DNA from: Porphyra umbilicalis
Lineage: Eukaryota > Rhodophyta > Bangiophyceae > Bangiales > Bangiaceae
Assembly (NCBI GenBank): GCA_002049455.2
Contig: KV918817.1
Coordinates: 58,962-122,961 of the forward strand
Length of the DNA stretch: 64,000 nt
Direction: 5' to 3'
A program made the position numbers and the translations under genes. The notes beneath the pieces were generated by a model. It made no database searches, was not told the DNA's origin, and was given only the letters and a program-made list of their open reading frames with translations. Positions 52,606-62,300 of this stretch are shown here, one piece after another; the stretch's first letter is position 1, and each line of letters starts with the position of its first letter.

Positions 52606-53010
52606 GGGAGGTTGTATTTCGAAAAAACGCACCCCGTCGATTCGACGTGTAGGTGGGCTACAATCGACGGGGGGGGCTCGTAGGGGGGGTGTGGGGGGGG
52701 GGCGTGCGTGGGGTTTGGGATGGGGGGGTTGGGCTGCTGGGGGGGGGCTGGGGGGGGGGGGCTGCGGGGGGGGGCCTGGGGGGGGGCTGTGGGGGGGGGC
52801 TCTGGGTGGGAGGTTGTATTAAAAAAAAAACGCACCCCGTCGATTCGACGTGTAGGTGGGCTACAATCGACGGGGGGGGCTTTCAGGGGGGGTGTGGGGG
52901 GGGGGCGGGGGGCGTGCGAGGGTTTTGAGGGGGGGGGGGGTTGGGCTGCTGGGGGGGCCTGGGGGGGGCTGGGGAGTGCCGGCGGGGCACATCGCGACGA
53001 TAATTTTATA
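52606..53010. repeat. Two tandem 203-bp units with an 11-bp hairpin
   Basis: Each unit starts GGGAGGTTGTATT, followed by an A-rich stretch. A perfect stem CCCCGTCGATT/AATCGACGGGG around a 19-nt loop comes next (stems 52,632-52,642 with 52,662-52,672, and 52,835-52,845 with 52,865-52,875). G-run-rich sequence completes the unit. Hairpin and loop are identical in the two units while the G-rich part varies in length. Confidence 0.8.
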
Positions 53011-53920
53011 TCAATTGTGGACTGAGACATGGTATTTAGGACGCACTACAATGACGAGTGCCCCGGTAACATTTCGGGATCATCCTTCACATGTAGTACA
53101 GTCTTTCTCCATTCCTGTAGGTTCCTTTGCTATCCACCCCTGAATAAGAACGAGACAGCTTTGCACTGCCAGGAAGGGCGATTTTGCTATCTTCAGCACG
53201 AAAAAAGAGGGCTACTTAGGAGTCTGTCAGGCGACGAAAAGGGTGGACAGCACTGGAGAAAGACTGTATCTCATCCAGAAGGGCACCCTGACGATTGTGT
53301 AAGGAAAAATCGTCGTGTGGGCATTCACAGTGCTGGAACCACATTTCCGCGTCACATGTCCCACCGGCTGGGCATATTGCCCGCTGTTGACCGAGGAACT
53401 GGCCTCACGAAATTAGCGTCTTCGATTTCGCGCCTCGCACGAGTTCCTTCGTTGTTGGCACGTCTGGGAGGGGTCTCCCCCCGGCGTGGGTGCCGTTTTA
53501 GGTCTGTCGATCGGGGCCATATCGGGCGATCGTCACGATTGTCCAGCCCCGTTTTCCAGCCTGCAGACAGCTGGATTGAGGGAGTTCGTGCTTTACTCCA
53601 AATATTTTTCTTTAGGTGACTGCCCATACTCATTACCTCTAAAGGTAGCCGAACCAGATGACACGGTGGCAATGACAGCCTTCGGGGCTGGGTAGCGGCT
53701 GTTGTCCCGCCCCCAGGCTGGTGCTTGCCTAGCGGGTGAAGTGGTATGAGAAGTGGAGTCAGAACGTATCTGAAATGGCATGTGAAATGGCAAAAAGTCC
53801 CAGCGGCGATGACGGTGACGGTGGAGGGTGCGGAGGGGGCTCGCTGCGACAGTCGGCAGCCGCGGGGTGACTGATGGTTGATGGCTCCTCGGGCCATCTG
53901 AGTGGCATATAAAAGAAACA
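53011..53920. other. No supported gene; 196-residue frame of unknown value
   Basis: Composition is balanced. The plus-strand frame 53,029-53,619 (196 residues) and overlapping minus-strand frame 53,352-53,921 (189 residues) have no recognised domain. Neither has support beyond length. Confidence 0.3.
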
Positions 53921-55150
53921 ATGATCATAACCGCTGTTTGGGAGCTACCCGCGGCGCGTGTATGTCTGCCGCCGCCCCCACAGCGGCTGCCGCTGCACCT
54001 CGCTGCCCCCCCCGCAGCGGTTGCCCCCGTCCCCCGCTGCCGCCGTCCCCCGCTTCCAGTTCCCGTGGCTGCCGCCGCCTCCGCGGCGCGGCCGCTCCAG
54101 GCTGCCGCCGCCGCCGCCGCCCCCGGCTCTCGGCAACGCCGGGTGCCGCCGCCGCCCCCCTCTGGCTACCCAAACCCGCCCTCTCGCCGCAGTAGCCGGG
54201 AGAGATCCGGTCCCACCAGAAGCATCACCCGCACGAAGCACCTTGCGCGGTGGGCCACGGTCAAAACGCCGCCCTCGAAGCACACTGCCGTGACCGGCAG
54301 CAGCCGCACCTGCCGCGTCCTTCTGGCCGGTGGAGGCGCGCTGCACCGCCGTGCACCGGCCTCGTACACTGCTGATGCGCCGACAGCTGCGGCGGCTGCC
54401 ATGGTCACGACAGAAACTCCCACTCCCGCTGCTACTGCTGCCGCCGCCCTTCCGACCGTGGTCGAGACGACAACTGGAGTCGCTCCCGCTTGTGGTGCCG
54501 ACGTAACTGTCTTCTTCGCTGCTGCTGCTGCCCCTCCTGCCGTGTCCTCCGCCGTTGTCAATCCTGCCGTCGTCGCTGCACCAGCTGTCTTCGCTGCTCC
54601 CGTCGTCGCAGCCACCGTCCTCATCGCTCCTGCCGGGCGTCCCGCCGCCCGCCCCTCCAGCGGAGCCAGCGTGCACAACACCAACGCCAACACCATCCCC
54701 GGCGCTGCGGCCTACACAACCGCCGCTACTGGTACCTACTCCCAAACCAACTCCACCGGCTCCACGTCCCCAGCCGCCGCCGATGTCCCCGCTCGCTCCG
54801 AGACGGATGACAGCACCAATGGTGGCAGTTCAACGCCACAGAGTCCAATTAAGGTCGCGGCCACATGCCGTTGCCGGTTCACAGCGGCTCGGCCGGCCCC
54901 CACTGCAACATGCACAGCAGCACTCCGCCGCTGTTTTGCACCTTCCTTTGCTCTGTGGAATACACGAGTGACTGTGGGTAGCAGCTGCGAGCCCTCCCCC
55001 ATACACTCGCCAGCGTCGTCGCCAGGGTCGTCCCCCGAGTCCCCCGAGGAGCTGGCCGCCGCGAACCACTCCCGGACAAAGTCATATTCAAGCCCCACCA
55101 TCCCCCGCGCCCGCCTCGGGGGCGTCATGACCGGCAGAACCACAGTGTGA
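53921..55150 (+). CDS. Doubtful 409-residue Ala/Pro/Thr-rich ORF
   Basis: One open frame (MIITAVWELPAARV to the stop at 55,148) is rich in Ala, Pro, Thr and Val with no domain. Overlapping minus-strand frames (53,945-54,745; 54,736-55,215) are also long. Triplet-like runs such as GCCGCCGCC keep several frames open at once, so length is weak evidence. If real, it would be a disordered or secreted-type low-complexity protein; this is unsupported. Confidence 0.2.
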   Translation: MIITAVWELPAARVCLPPPPQRLPLHLAAPPAAVAPVPRCRRPPLPVPVAAAASAARPLQAAAAAAAPGSRQRRVPPPPPSGYPNPPSRRSSRERSGPTRSITRTKHLARWATVKTPPSKHTAVTGSSRTCRVLLAGGGALHRRAPASYTADAPTAAAAAMVTTETPTPAATAAAALPTVVETTTGVAPACGADVTVFFAAAAAPPAVSSAVVNPAVVAAPAVFAAPVVAATVLIAPAGRPAARPSSGASVHNTNANTIPGAAAYTTAATGTYSQTNSTGSTSPAAADVPARSETDDSTNGGSSTPQSPIKVAATCRCRFTAARPAPTATCTAALRRCFAPSFALWNTRVTVGSSCEPSPIHSPASSPGSSPESPEELAAANHSRTKSYSSPTIPRARLGGVMTGRTTV

Positions 55151-55453
55151 AGGTCGAAAAACCAACTACGCCACAAGACCGGTGTGACTGGTCCTGGGGA
55201 GTTGCTGAATCCCATTCAACACTCCCCCGAGCTCCACAGCGACCAGAAACCATTCCTCGATCGACTCGAAATTGCCAACCTGTAATTTCCAACCCGGCCT
55301 CGAAACCCTGGGGCAAGCCGCGGGATTCGAACCTGCGACATCTGTGAAGGTAACCGCGCATGCTGGGCCCATAACCTGTGTTGGTCGAAAACCCAGGTAC
55401 GCCACAAGACCGGTGTGACTGGTCCTGGGTAGTTGCTGAATCCCATTCAACAC
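55151..55453 (-). repeat. tRNA-derived (SINE-like) repeats
   Basis: Two copies of a 72-bp unit (55,151-55,222 and 55,382-55,453) carry, on the minus strand, the Pol III A-box TGGCGTAGTTGG (exact consensus, 55,173-55,162) or its variant TGGCGTACCTGG (55,404-55,393). Between them lies an exact B box GGTTCGAATCC (55,333-55,323), about 60 nt downstream of the second A box. I could not fold a complete functional tRNA, so a tRNA-derived SINE or a tRNA pseudogene is the likely identity. Confidence 0.5.
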
Positions 55454-56650
55454 ACAGAAATAGCATCACGAGCACGCGAGGACGCAAAGGTAACGGCGGC
55501 CGCACCAGGTCCCACCCACCTACCAGCCCCTGCTGCGCCACAGCCACACCTGCGACGTTATAGTCGCGACAGAAACACACACAAACACAGCGACGGCTGA
55601 CGGTGCGGAAGGACCGCCAAGAATCTGCGTGATCCTCGGAAAAGCCGGTCCTTGCACGGCCAAGATCAGATCCTGATCCGACCCACTGAGAAAAACATAT
55701 TAAAAATCGGGAACGCATTTCCGAATTTTGCAGCTGCAACTGTTTCCGCACAACCAGGTCACCGCCGCGGTCTATTTTCATGCGCTCGCGGGACAGAAAG
55801 AGGGGAGACACCAAGTCGCACAATGTGTATGGAACAGCTCATGGTATCGCGAGGTGCACTGCGGCTAAAAGTCGTCTCCCTCCCCATCATCTTTGTGGTA
55901 TTAATAACGTTAGTTCAATTACCAGTGTACTGAGACCGACCGTAGCCAAGCAATAAAGCGAGTTCTATCGCCGTCGCGGCGAGGAAGAAGGCCTTTTGTT
56001 GAAGGGCATCCGATGGGGAGCCGGGTGCTGCCCACGACGGCGACCCCGGACCCACGGTGGTTTAATACAAACAACGGCACTGGTCGATCGACCATCCGAT
56101 CAAGCGATCGTAATGAGTGCCGGCAGACAGATAAGACAGGCAAGCAAACAAGCAATAAAAAATAAACAATGCGGAAGTAACCCCCCAAAGGGCGTGCCAC
56201 AAGCCGAGTCACACACATCCGTGGATTCGGCCAGTCAAGGGGGCTACTCGTGGCTAATTGCCAATTGGTAGCAGAGATATGCTACATACCTCCAACGCGA
56301 GATTCGAACCGTCCCGGTGAGATCCGAGGATGGTGAAACCCGATTGGGCGATCGCCGCCCCTTACGGGCCCGCGCGGGCGCAACCGCCCAGGCGGTGGGA
56401 GCCGTGGGGGGCGCGCCGCCCAGTCCCGATTGGGGGGAGGTGGCGGTTCGCCGTCGTCGGTCGCGACCGTCCCGCCACACACGCGTGGGCGTGGGTGGCG
56501 GGCAGCTGACGCTGCGGATCCGACCGGCGCTTGCGCGTACACGCGCCCTCGCAGGGGAGTCGGCGTCGGCGTCGGCGTGGTGGCCAAGCGGCCGGTTGAC
56601 AGGCGACCAGCGTCGGGGTTAAGACCCGTTGGTGCGCGGGTGCGTCGTGC
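55454..56650. other. No gene seen; one isolated B box
   Basis: Mostly balanced DNA up to 56,340, then GC-rich. On the minus strand GGTTCGAATC at 56,310-56,301 follows a tRNA-Glu-like CTCGG-ATCTCA-CCGGG stem-loop (about 56,330-56,315). No A box or acceptor stem is found. It may be a further piece of tRNA-derived repeat. Confidence 0.35.
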
Positions 56651-56679
56651 AACACGCGTTGGGACAACCGTCGTCGGCG

Positions 56680-56930
56680 CCGAGTGGCGCCTCCTTCGTC
56701 GGGGGTTTGACTACCCCGACGACACGGCGAAAGCCGGGACGCGGGTCCGTGGTGCCGAGCGTGGGTGTGGGGTTCACACCTCCAGGCCGGTTAGCACCGA
56801 GTCGGGCGCGCGGGGTAGCACCAGCTGGTTGTCGTTGTGACGGCAGGCGCCGCCCTCGTCGGGGTGTTGACTCCCCCGACGACACGGCGGAAGCCGGGGT
56901 GCGGGTCCGCGTTGTTATCGGCACGGGGCC
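56680..56930. repeat. Two GC-rich hairpin repeats upstream of the unknown gene
   Basis: Two related blocks contain CGACGACACGGCG(A/G)AAGCCGGG and a hairpin GTCGGGG...CCCCGAC with a 9-nt loop around TTGACT (about 56,699-56,722 and 56,859-56,882). They are 160 bp apart. They may be part of the promoter or 5' repeat of the gene that follows. Confidence 0.55.
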
Positions 56931-57221
56931 ATCCCGTGTCTTCGTGCTCGCGCACAGGTCGCTGCCTAACGGCAAGGTTGAGTAGGGGTGCGTCGCCGCA
57001 AGGTGGCACACCGCGAGGTGTTGGGCCCGGTGAGTGTGGGTTTGCGCGGAGTGGGGGGGGGCGGCGAGCACGGCGGCAAAGTGGCAAGCCCGGCGGCAAG
57101 GGCGGCGAGCGCGGCGGCAAGGGCGGCAAGCGCGGCCAGCCCGGCGGGGACGGCGGCAAGGGCGGCAAGCGCGGCCAGCCCGGCGGCGACGGCCAGGGTA
57201 AACACCCCCCGGACGGCCAAC

Positions 57222-58085
57222 GCGATGGCGGATTCCGCCGCGATGGCGGTGGACGTCGGCGTTGCCGGTGGCGGTGAGGCCATCGACGGGGCGCATGCCG
57301 CCGCGGGTGGCCATCCGGAAGTGGATTGCTCCGCGGACCCAGAGGCCTTGCGCCAGTTTCGGCCTCGCGGCTCGTACTACGTGCATGCCAACCCTGTAGA
57401 GGTGGTCGATGGGGTCCCGCGGGTCACCGACAACCGTCTGTACGAGATGTGCGTACGCAATCGCGCTCGTGCGCACACGCGCCGTGTTTACGCTCACTAT
57501 GAGGCGTTGCCCGACTTCATCGACGTGATGGCGCAAGCCGGGTTGCCGGACCACGCGGGCGACCGCGTGGCCGAGGTCCATGGGGACCCGTACTTCGGGA
57601 ACCAGGGACCTCAGCGTCGTGTATACGAGGTGATGTCGTTTTGCAACGAGGTCGTGCGGTACCAACTGCCGTTGCACCCGTTCCACCGCTTGGTGTACGC
57701 CAATGCGCTTATGTTCCCTGTGAAGGGTACAGAGTCGATCGAGGCAGCGGCCAACTGGTTTTGTCGCTTGCTGCGCAACTGGCCGAAGGCCGTCTTCCTC
57801 AAGAGGGCTCTCGCCGAGGACCTTTCGGTCCCGTTCGGGCACGACTCCGGTCTGGAGCCGTACCTCGAGCAGCTTGCGCTGGTGAAGCACGAGGAGAACG
57901 ACAATGTCGAAGATGACCGCAGTCCGCGGGTCACCGGGTTGCCGAACCCCTTTCGGCTGCCGATGTTCCCATCCGACCACCGTCGGGCCGCTGACACGCG
58001 CTTCTTTCGCGGTCGCGAGTTGATGCCTACCGCGTGGGCGGCTGGATTTCTCCGTGCGCCACGGGCGTTCGACTTGTCCCGTTGA
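57222..58085 (+). CDS. Unrecognised protein, first ORF
   Basis: The frame is open from 56,988. I prefer the ATG at 57,222 (MADSAAMAVDVGVAGG), because the upstream part (AARAASAASP repeats, encoded by 30-bp GGCGGCAAGG-type tandem repeats) is low complexity. From FRPRGSYYVHANPVEVVDG on, the protein has ordinary composition and looks folded (LYEMCVRNRARAHTRRVYAHYEALPDF as separate helices; PFHRLVYANALMF; NWFCRLLRNWPKAVF). I recognise no family. The next ORF continues in the same frame after a very short gap, so the two may be one gene. Both a host gene and an unassigned mobile element are possible. Confidence 0.5.
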   Translation, partial: AMADSAAMAVDVGVAGGGEAIDGAHAAAGGHPEVDCSADPEALRQFRPRGSYYVHANPVEVVDGVPRVTDNRLYEMCVRNRARAHTRRVYAHYEALPDFIDVMAQAGLPDHAGDRVAEVHGDPYFGNQGPQRRVYEVMSFCNEVVRYQLPLHPFHRLVYANALMFPVKGTESIEAAANWFCRLLRNWPKAVFLKRALAEDLSVPFGHDSGLEPYLEQLALVKHEENDNVEDDRSPRVTGLPNPFRLPMFPSDHRRAADTRFFRGRELMPTAWAAGFLRAPRAFDLSR

Positions 58086-58121
58086 CTTCCGCCTATCCCG
58101 GACTGGGAGCCCCACACGGGG

Positions 58122-59213
58122 TTGTGGGTGGCGACCCCCGTGGTGGTGTCCTACATGGCGGACGCGTTGCGCAACGCCTACAGCTCCGTCTGGCAGGAGG
58201 TGTACTCCGAGTACTACTGCAACTTAGTTGCTGCGTGGGTTCACACCCTGCAGGAGGACAAGCTCTTCGTCCACTTGGACACGAAGACGCTTCGTCATTT
58301 CGACGCGTTGGATACGTCCAAGTTGAAGGGAGCGCCCGACGGAGAGGCCAAGTACGTCTTGTACGGCAAGATGCGTCAAGCCGTGACGGCGTTTCCCTGG
58401 CGGGAGGTCCTTAAGGACGTCGTCTGGCGCGACCGCGACTCCGGGGAAGCCCGGCAGGTGCGGGTCACGGTCGACCCGACCAAGGAATACGGCTTTTGCC
58501 TGCGCCACCCTTGTGTCGATTTCGACTGGGCGTTGGACCCGAACGCGCCACTCCCGATGGCTCGAATTACTTCGAACCATCCCGGGGTGTGGCGTCGTGG
58601 TCTTCGAACCTGGGCTCACGCCGTTGGCGACGCCCGCGAGGGCCGCTACCGCCCGCGTTCACCGCGGCGCGATCGCTCGCCCTCTCCGCCACGGTCGGTG
58701 GATGCCACTTGGCCGACCCGCGCGTCGTCAACCGCGGCGGTTGCCTTGTTTGGGTCGGCGCGCGCGCGCGATGTACGCGTTCGCGCGCCCCGCGGGGCAG
58801 CCTTGTCGGCGGTGGCTAGCGCCTGGGTCGAGCAGATCGCAGGCTTGCGTACCGCTGTTGAGCGCGCGGACGGACGGGGTGTCGAGTCGGCTTTGTCCAT
58901 TATTGGACATGCCGTGGCTCGCGCCGTTGACGGCGAGGCCAACTACGGGCGCTTCGCCCAGCACCTCGAGGCTATACAGCCAGAGGAGGAGGCCGCGCCG
59001 GCGCGCTTCAACGCGCAGAGCATCCTTGGTCGTCGGACCCACGAGGGCGAAGGCCCGTCGACGGGGGTTCCGCACTCGGCGCGCAACACGCGTGCGCGTA
59101 GTGTCTCGCAGGAGTCGGCGGCCAGTGTTGGCGCGAGCCGCGATTCCCGTCGGGACTCGCGTCGTCGTGACGACGAGAAGCGAGGTTCACTGCTCAGTGA
59201 CTTGCTGGGTTGA
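58122..59213 (+). CDS. Unrecognised protein, second ORF
   Basis: Same frame as the preceding ORF and closely spaced. The first about 170 residues are globular (YMADALRNAYSSVWQEVYSE, LFVHLDTKTLRHFDALDT, KYVLYGKMRQAVTAFPW). An Arg/Ser/Pro stretch follows (YRPRSPRRDRSPSPPRS), then an Ala-rich helical part, and a charged tail with SRRDSRRRDDEKRG that ends LLSDLLG. No zinc knuckle, protease or polymerase motif is seen. It converges on the Ty3/gypsy element, whose coding region ends about 110 bp away on the other strand. Confidence 0.5.
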   Translation: MWVATPVVVSYMADALRNAYSSVWQEVYSEYYCNLVAAWVHTLQEDKLFVHLDTKTLRHFDALDTSKLKGAPDGEAKYVLYGKMRQAVTAFPWREVLKDVVWRDRDSGEARQVRVTVDPTKEYGFCLRHPCVDFDWALDPNAPLPMARITSNHPGVWRRGLRTWAHAVGDAREGRYRPRSPRRDRSPSPPRSVDATWPTRASSTAAVALFGSARARDVRVRAPRGAALSAVASAWVEQIAGLRTAVERADGRGVESALSIIGHAVARAVDGEANYGRFAQHLEAIQPEEEAAPARFNAQSILGRRTHEGEGPSTGVPHSARNTRARSVSQESAASVGASRDSRRDSRRRDDEKRGSLLSDLLG

Positions 59214-59322
59214 CCCCGGTGGGGGGGTGGGGTTGACACTGTCGGGGTCTTACGCCTTTCTAGGGTGTTGATGTTTCTTCGTCTTGTTGTTGTTTGTCGT
59301 TTGACATGTTCGTATCCACTTG

Positions 59323-62300
59323 TCAGTTTTTCTGTTTATTGTCATAGCGATGAAGGAAGTGGCAGGCCATCATGGCCCATGTTGTGGGATTTGTATCCCT
59401 TGAGTCTGCTGATAAAAGCACTTCGTACTCGAAACATGCACGTATGGCAGTAGCGTACCAACTGGCGTTGGTCCATTGTGGTATTACCACGGTTGCTTCT
59501 TCTGTGGTTGTTACCAAGCGTCGAAGGACTGAGTCCAAGTGTTGCACCGGAGGTACCAGAAACCAGTTGGGGAGCACTGGTACGGGGGGATCGCTCCCGA
59601 TGAGTGTCGCCTGTGCGGATTTCGGCCACACATATGTGTACGGGCCGTAAACACGGTTCAGCCGAGAGAAATGTCGCAAGGCAAGTTGGGGGTCATACGC
59701 AAAGTTGCGCGTCATGGACGGCAGAGTGGACTTGAGCCACGCCACAGGAATTACTTCCTTAATTGCAACATTGGTACTTGACTCTGTCCAAGAGACATCG
59801 GCATGGATAACTCCATCACCGGTAACATGGACATGTTGGATAGTGGGTATCCACGTGGAGTCCATGACGATGTTGGCCACGGTTGTGAGCCCGGCCTGTC
59901 GGCGACTTCGTCGCGTTGGCGTTTGCCACTCGTACCCCGGTACATGCTTCTTCTTCTGTCGAAGGAAACGCACCACCAGGTTGCGGGGGAGGTTCTCCAG
60001 GGGTTCCCAGGTGTCGTCTTTCGACCCGTAGTCGAACCAGCGCACCTTAGCGCTATAGCTGTCACCCGTCTGGCGTAAGCCTAGGAGTTTGTCGATCACA
60101 TACTCATCGGCAGTTGCCGGGGTTGACTTGCGTTGGTCTAGACCATCTAGCAAGGGGTGTGGAACCTTGTCCGTCGTCGTTGGACGAGGAGCGGGGGTGA
60201 CATGGTCACTGCTGACGCATTTCTCCTCGCCGTCAATTTCAATGACAAACGTGGAGGCGTCCGCGTCCGCGTCGACGACCACGAAGGGTCCAATGGCTTT
60301 GCTTTGCAGCTTGTTTTGCCGATCGTGGTTGGTCGGTGTATACGTAGTCGCCGATCTTGACGTCCGCATTGCGGGTTGCGACCCGATGGTCGAAGTTACG
60401 TTTGTAACGTTGTTGCGTCTTACGCAAGGCCTCGACCACGATGGGGATCTGCTTGCGCAGGCGGGCCATGAACTCGCGCTTGCGAGCTAGGGGTGACCCA
60501 TCCTTGAGCGTTCCCTTATTGGTAAGCGGAGTGCCCGGGGGCAAGTTGCGAACCGTGAGGTTGGGGATCCGCCTTGGGATAACAAGCTCAAATGGGGCGA
60601 TGCCCGTCGACCGATGTGGTTGGCTATTATACGCCATGGTGATTACCGGGAGTAGCTCATCCCATCGTGATGGGTCGTCGGCGACGTAGTGTCGCAGCTG
60701 CGTAGCCATGGTACGGTTGTACCGTTCAACTTGCCCATTGGTTTGGGGATGATACGCCGTGGTGCGAACCGTTTCAATGCCAAGCATTTTCATCACAGCG
60801 ATGAAGAAGTTCGACATGAACTGGGGCCCTTGGTCCGATAGGATTCGGTCCGGTGGCCCGTAGGCTGACACCCACGCGTCGATGATGGCTGACGCTACTG
60901 ACATAGCCGTGATTCGCCGCAAGGCGACGCACTTGGTGAGCTTGGCGAAGCGGTCGGTGATAACCAAGATGAAGCGGTTGCCCTTCTTGGAGGCCGGGAT
61001 GGGCCCAAAGATGTCAACGGATAGCTCCGTGAGAGGCTCGGTAGCCTGGAACAGGGTCAAGGGCGTGGTGTGTCGCCGCAAGGCGAGGCGGTTTTGCGCA
61101 CACGTTGTGCATTTGGTGATGGTCGAATGAATATCCGTCACCATTGAAGGCCAGTAGTGTGCCTTGTGCATGGTGTAATACATCCGGTTCATACCAGGAT
61201 GGGCGGCCACGGTTGCGTGGTGCTCGAGGGTCAACACGCGTTCGCGTAGAGACTTTGGAATAACCAGTTGATTGCCGTAAGGCGCACGGCGGTACAGAGC
61301 GTGATGCTCATCGCGGAAGAAGGCCTTGGCCGTTCCGCGCTCCACGCGAGTGGACATCTCGACGCAGAAGTCGTCTGTTTGTTGTGCTTCGACAACATCG
61401 TCGAACTCCACCGGTTCCGGTGTGTCGGTACCCGTGTACCTCCCCGTTCTTAAGCCGTTGGCCGTCTCGGCCAACGCCAGACAAGGTATATCATCGTGGA
61501 TATCTTCCGGCGGCGCCACCGTAGAGGCGCGCGACAGGAAGTCGGGCAAGTGGTGCGATGCACCTGGTTTATAAACCATATCGAATGTGTATTCGGAGAG
61601 GCGAAGTCGCCATCGCATCAAGCGTCCGCTTGAGTCGGTCGTGCTGTAGATCCAGCTAAGTGCTTGGTGATCCGTTCGGATGAGGAAGCGTTGTCCGTCG
61701 AGGAAGTGCCTCAACTTGAGGACAGCCCACACAACGCCGAGGCATTCTCGCTCCGTGGTGGAGTAGTTTTGCTCTGCAGCAGTGAGTCCTCGGCTCCAAT
61801 ACCCGACAGGGTGAAGCAGTTCGCCCGGCTCCTCTTGGAGGAGGGTACAATTAACTTGGTCGGCGCAGGCGTCCACGTCAACGACGAGCTTCCGATTGGC
61901 CTTCGGCAAGGCAAGTACCGGTGGGCACAACAGTGCGTTGCGAAGGTCCTCGAAGGCGGCGATAGCCACGTCCGTCGGTGGTGGTAAATCCGGTGGGATC
62001 TCGGCCCTAGTCAGGGCGTTCAGGGGCTTTGCTCGCTTGGCAAAGTCTTTGACAAACCGTCGATAGACGTTGCACATTCCCAAGAAGCTTTTTTGCTGGG
62101 TCTTTGTGGTTGGGAACTTGGCATGCTTCAGAGCATCCACGTTCTTGTTGTGCACGTGCAGTTGCCCGGGGCGGACAATGTGTCCTAGGTACTCGACCTC
62201 ATCGGAGAACCACGTACATTTTTCCAAGTTGAGGGTGACCCGGGCTTCGCGGAGACGGTGAAGAACCGTGTCAACGTCTTTGACGTGTTGTTCCGCGTTT

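Noticed and set aside
58083-58085. UGA read as Trp (altered genetic code)
   Set aside because: Considered because of the TGA at 32,533 and the short gap between the two unknown ORFs, but TGA ends the kinase, ORF1 of the LINEs and the second unknown ORF at sensible places.
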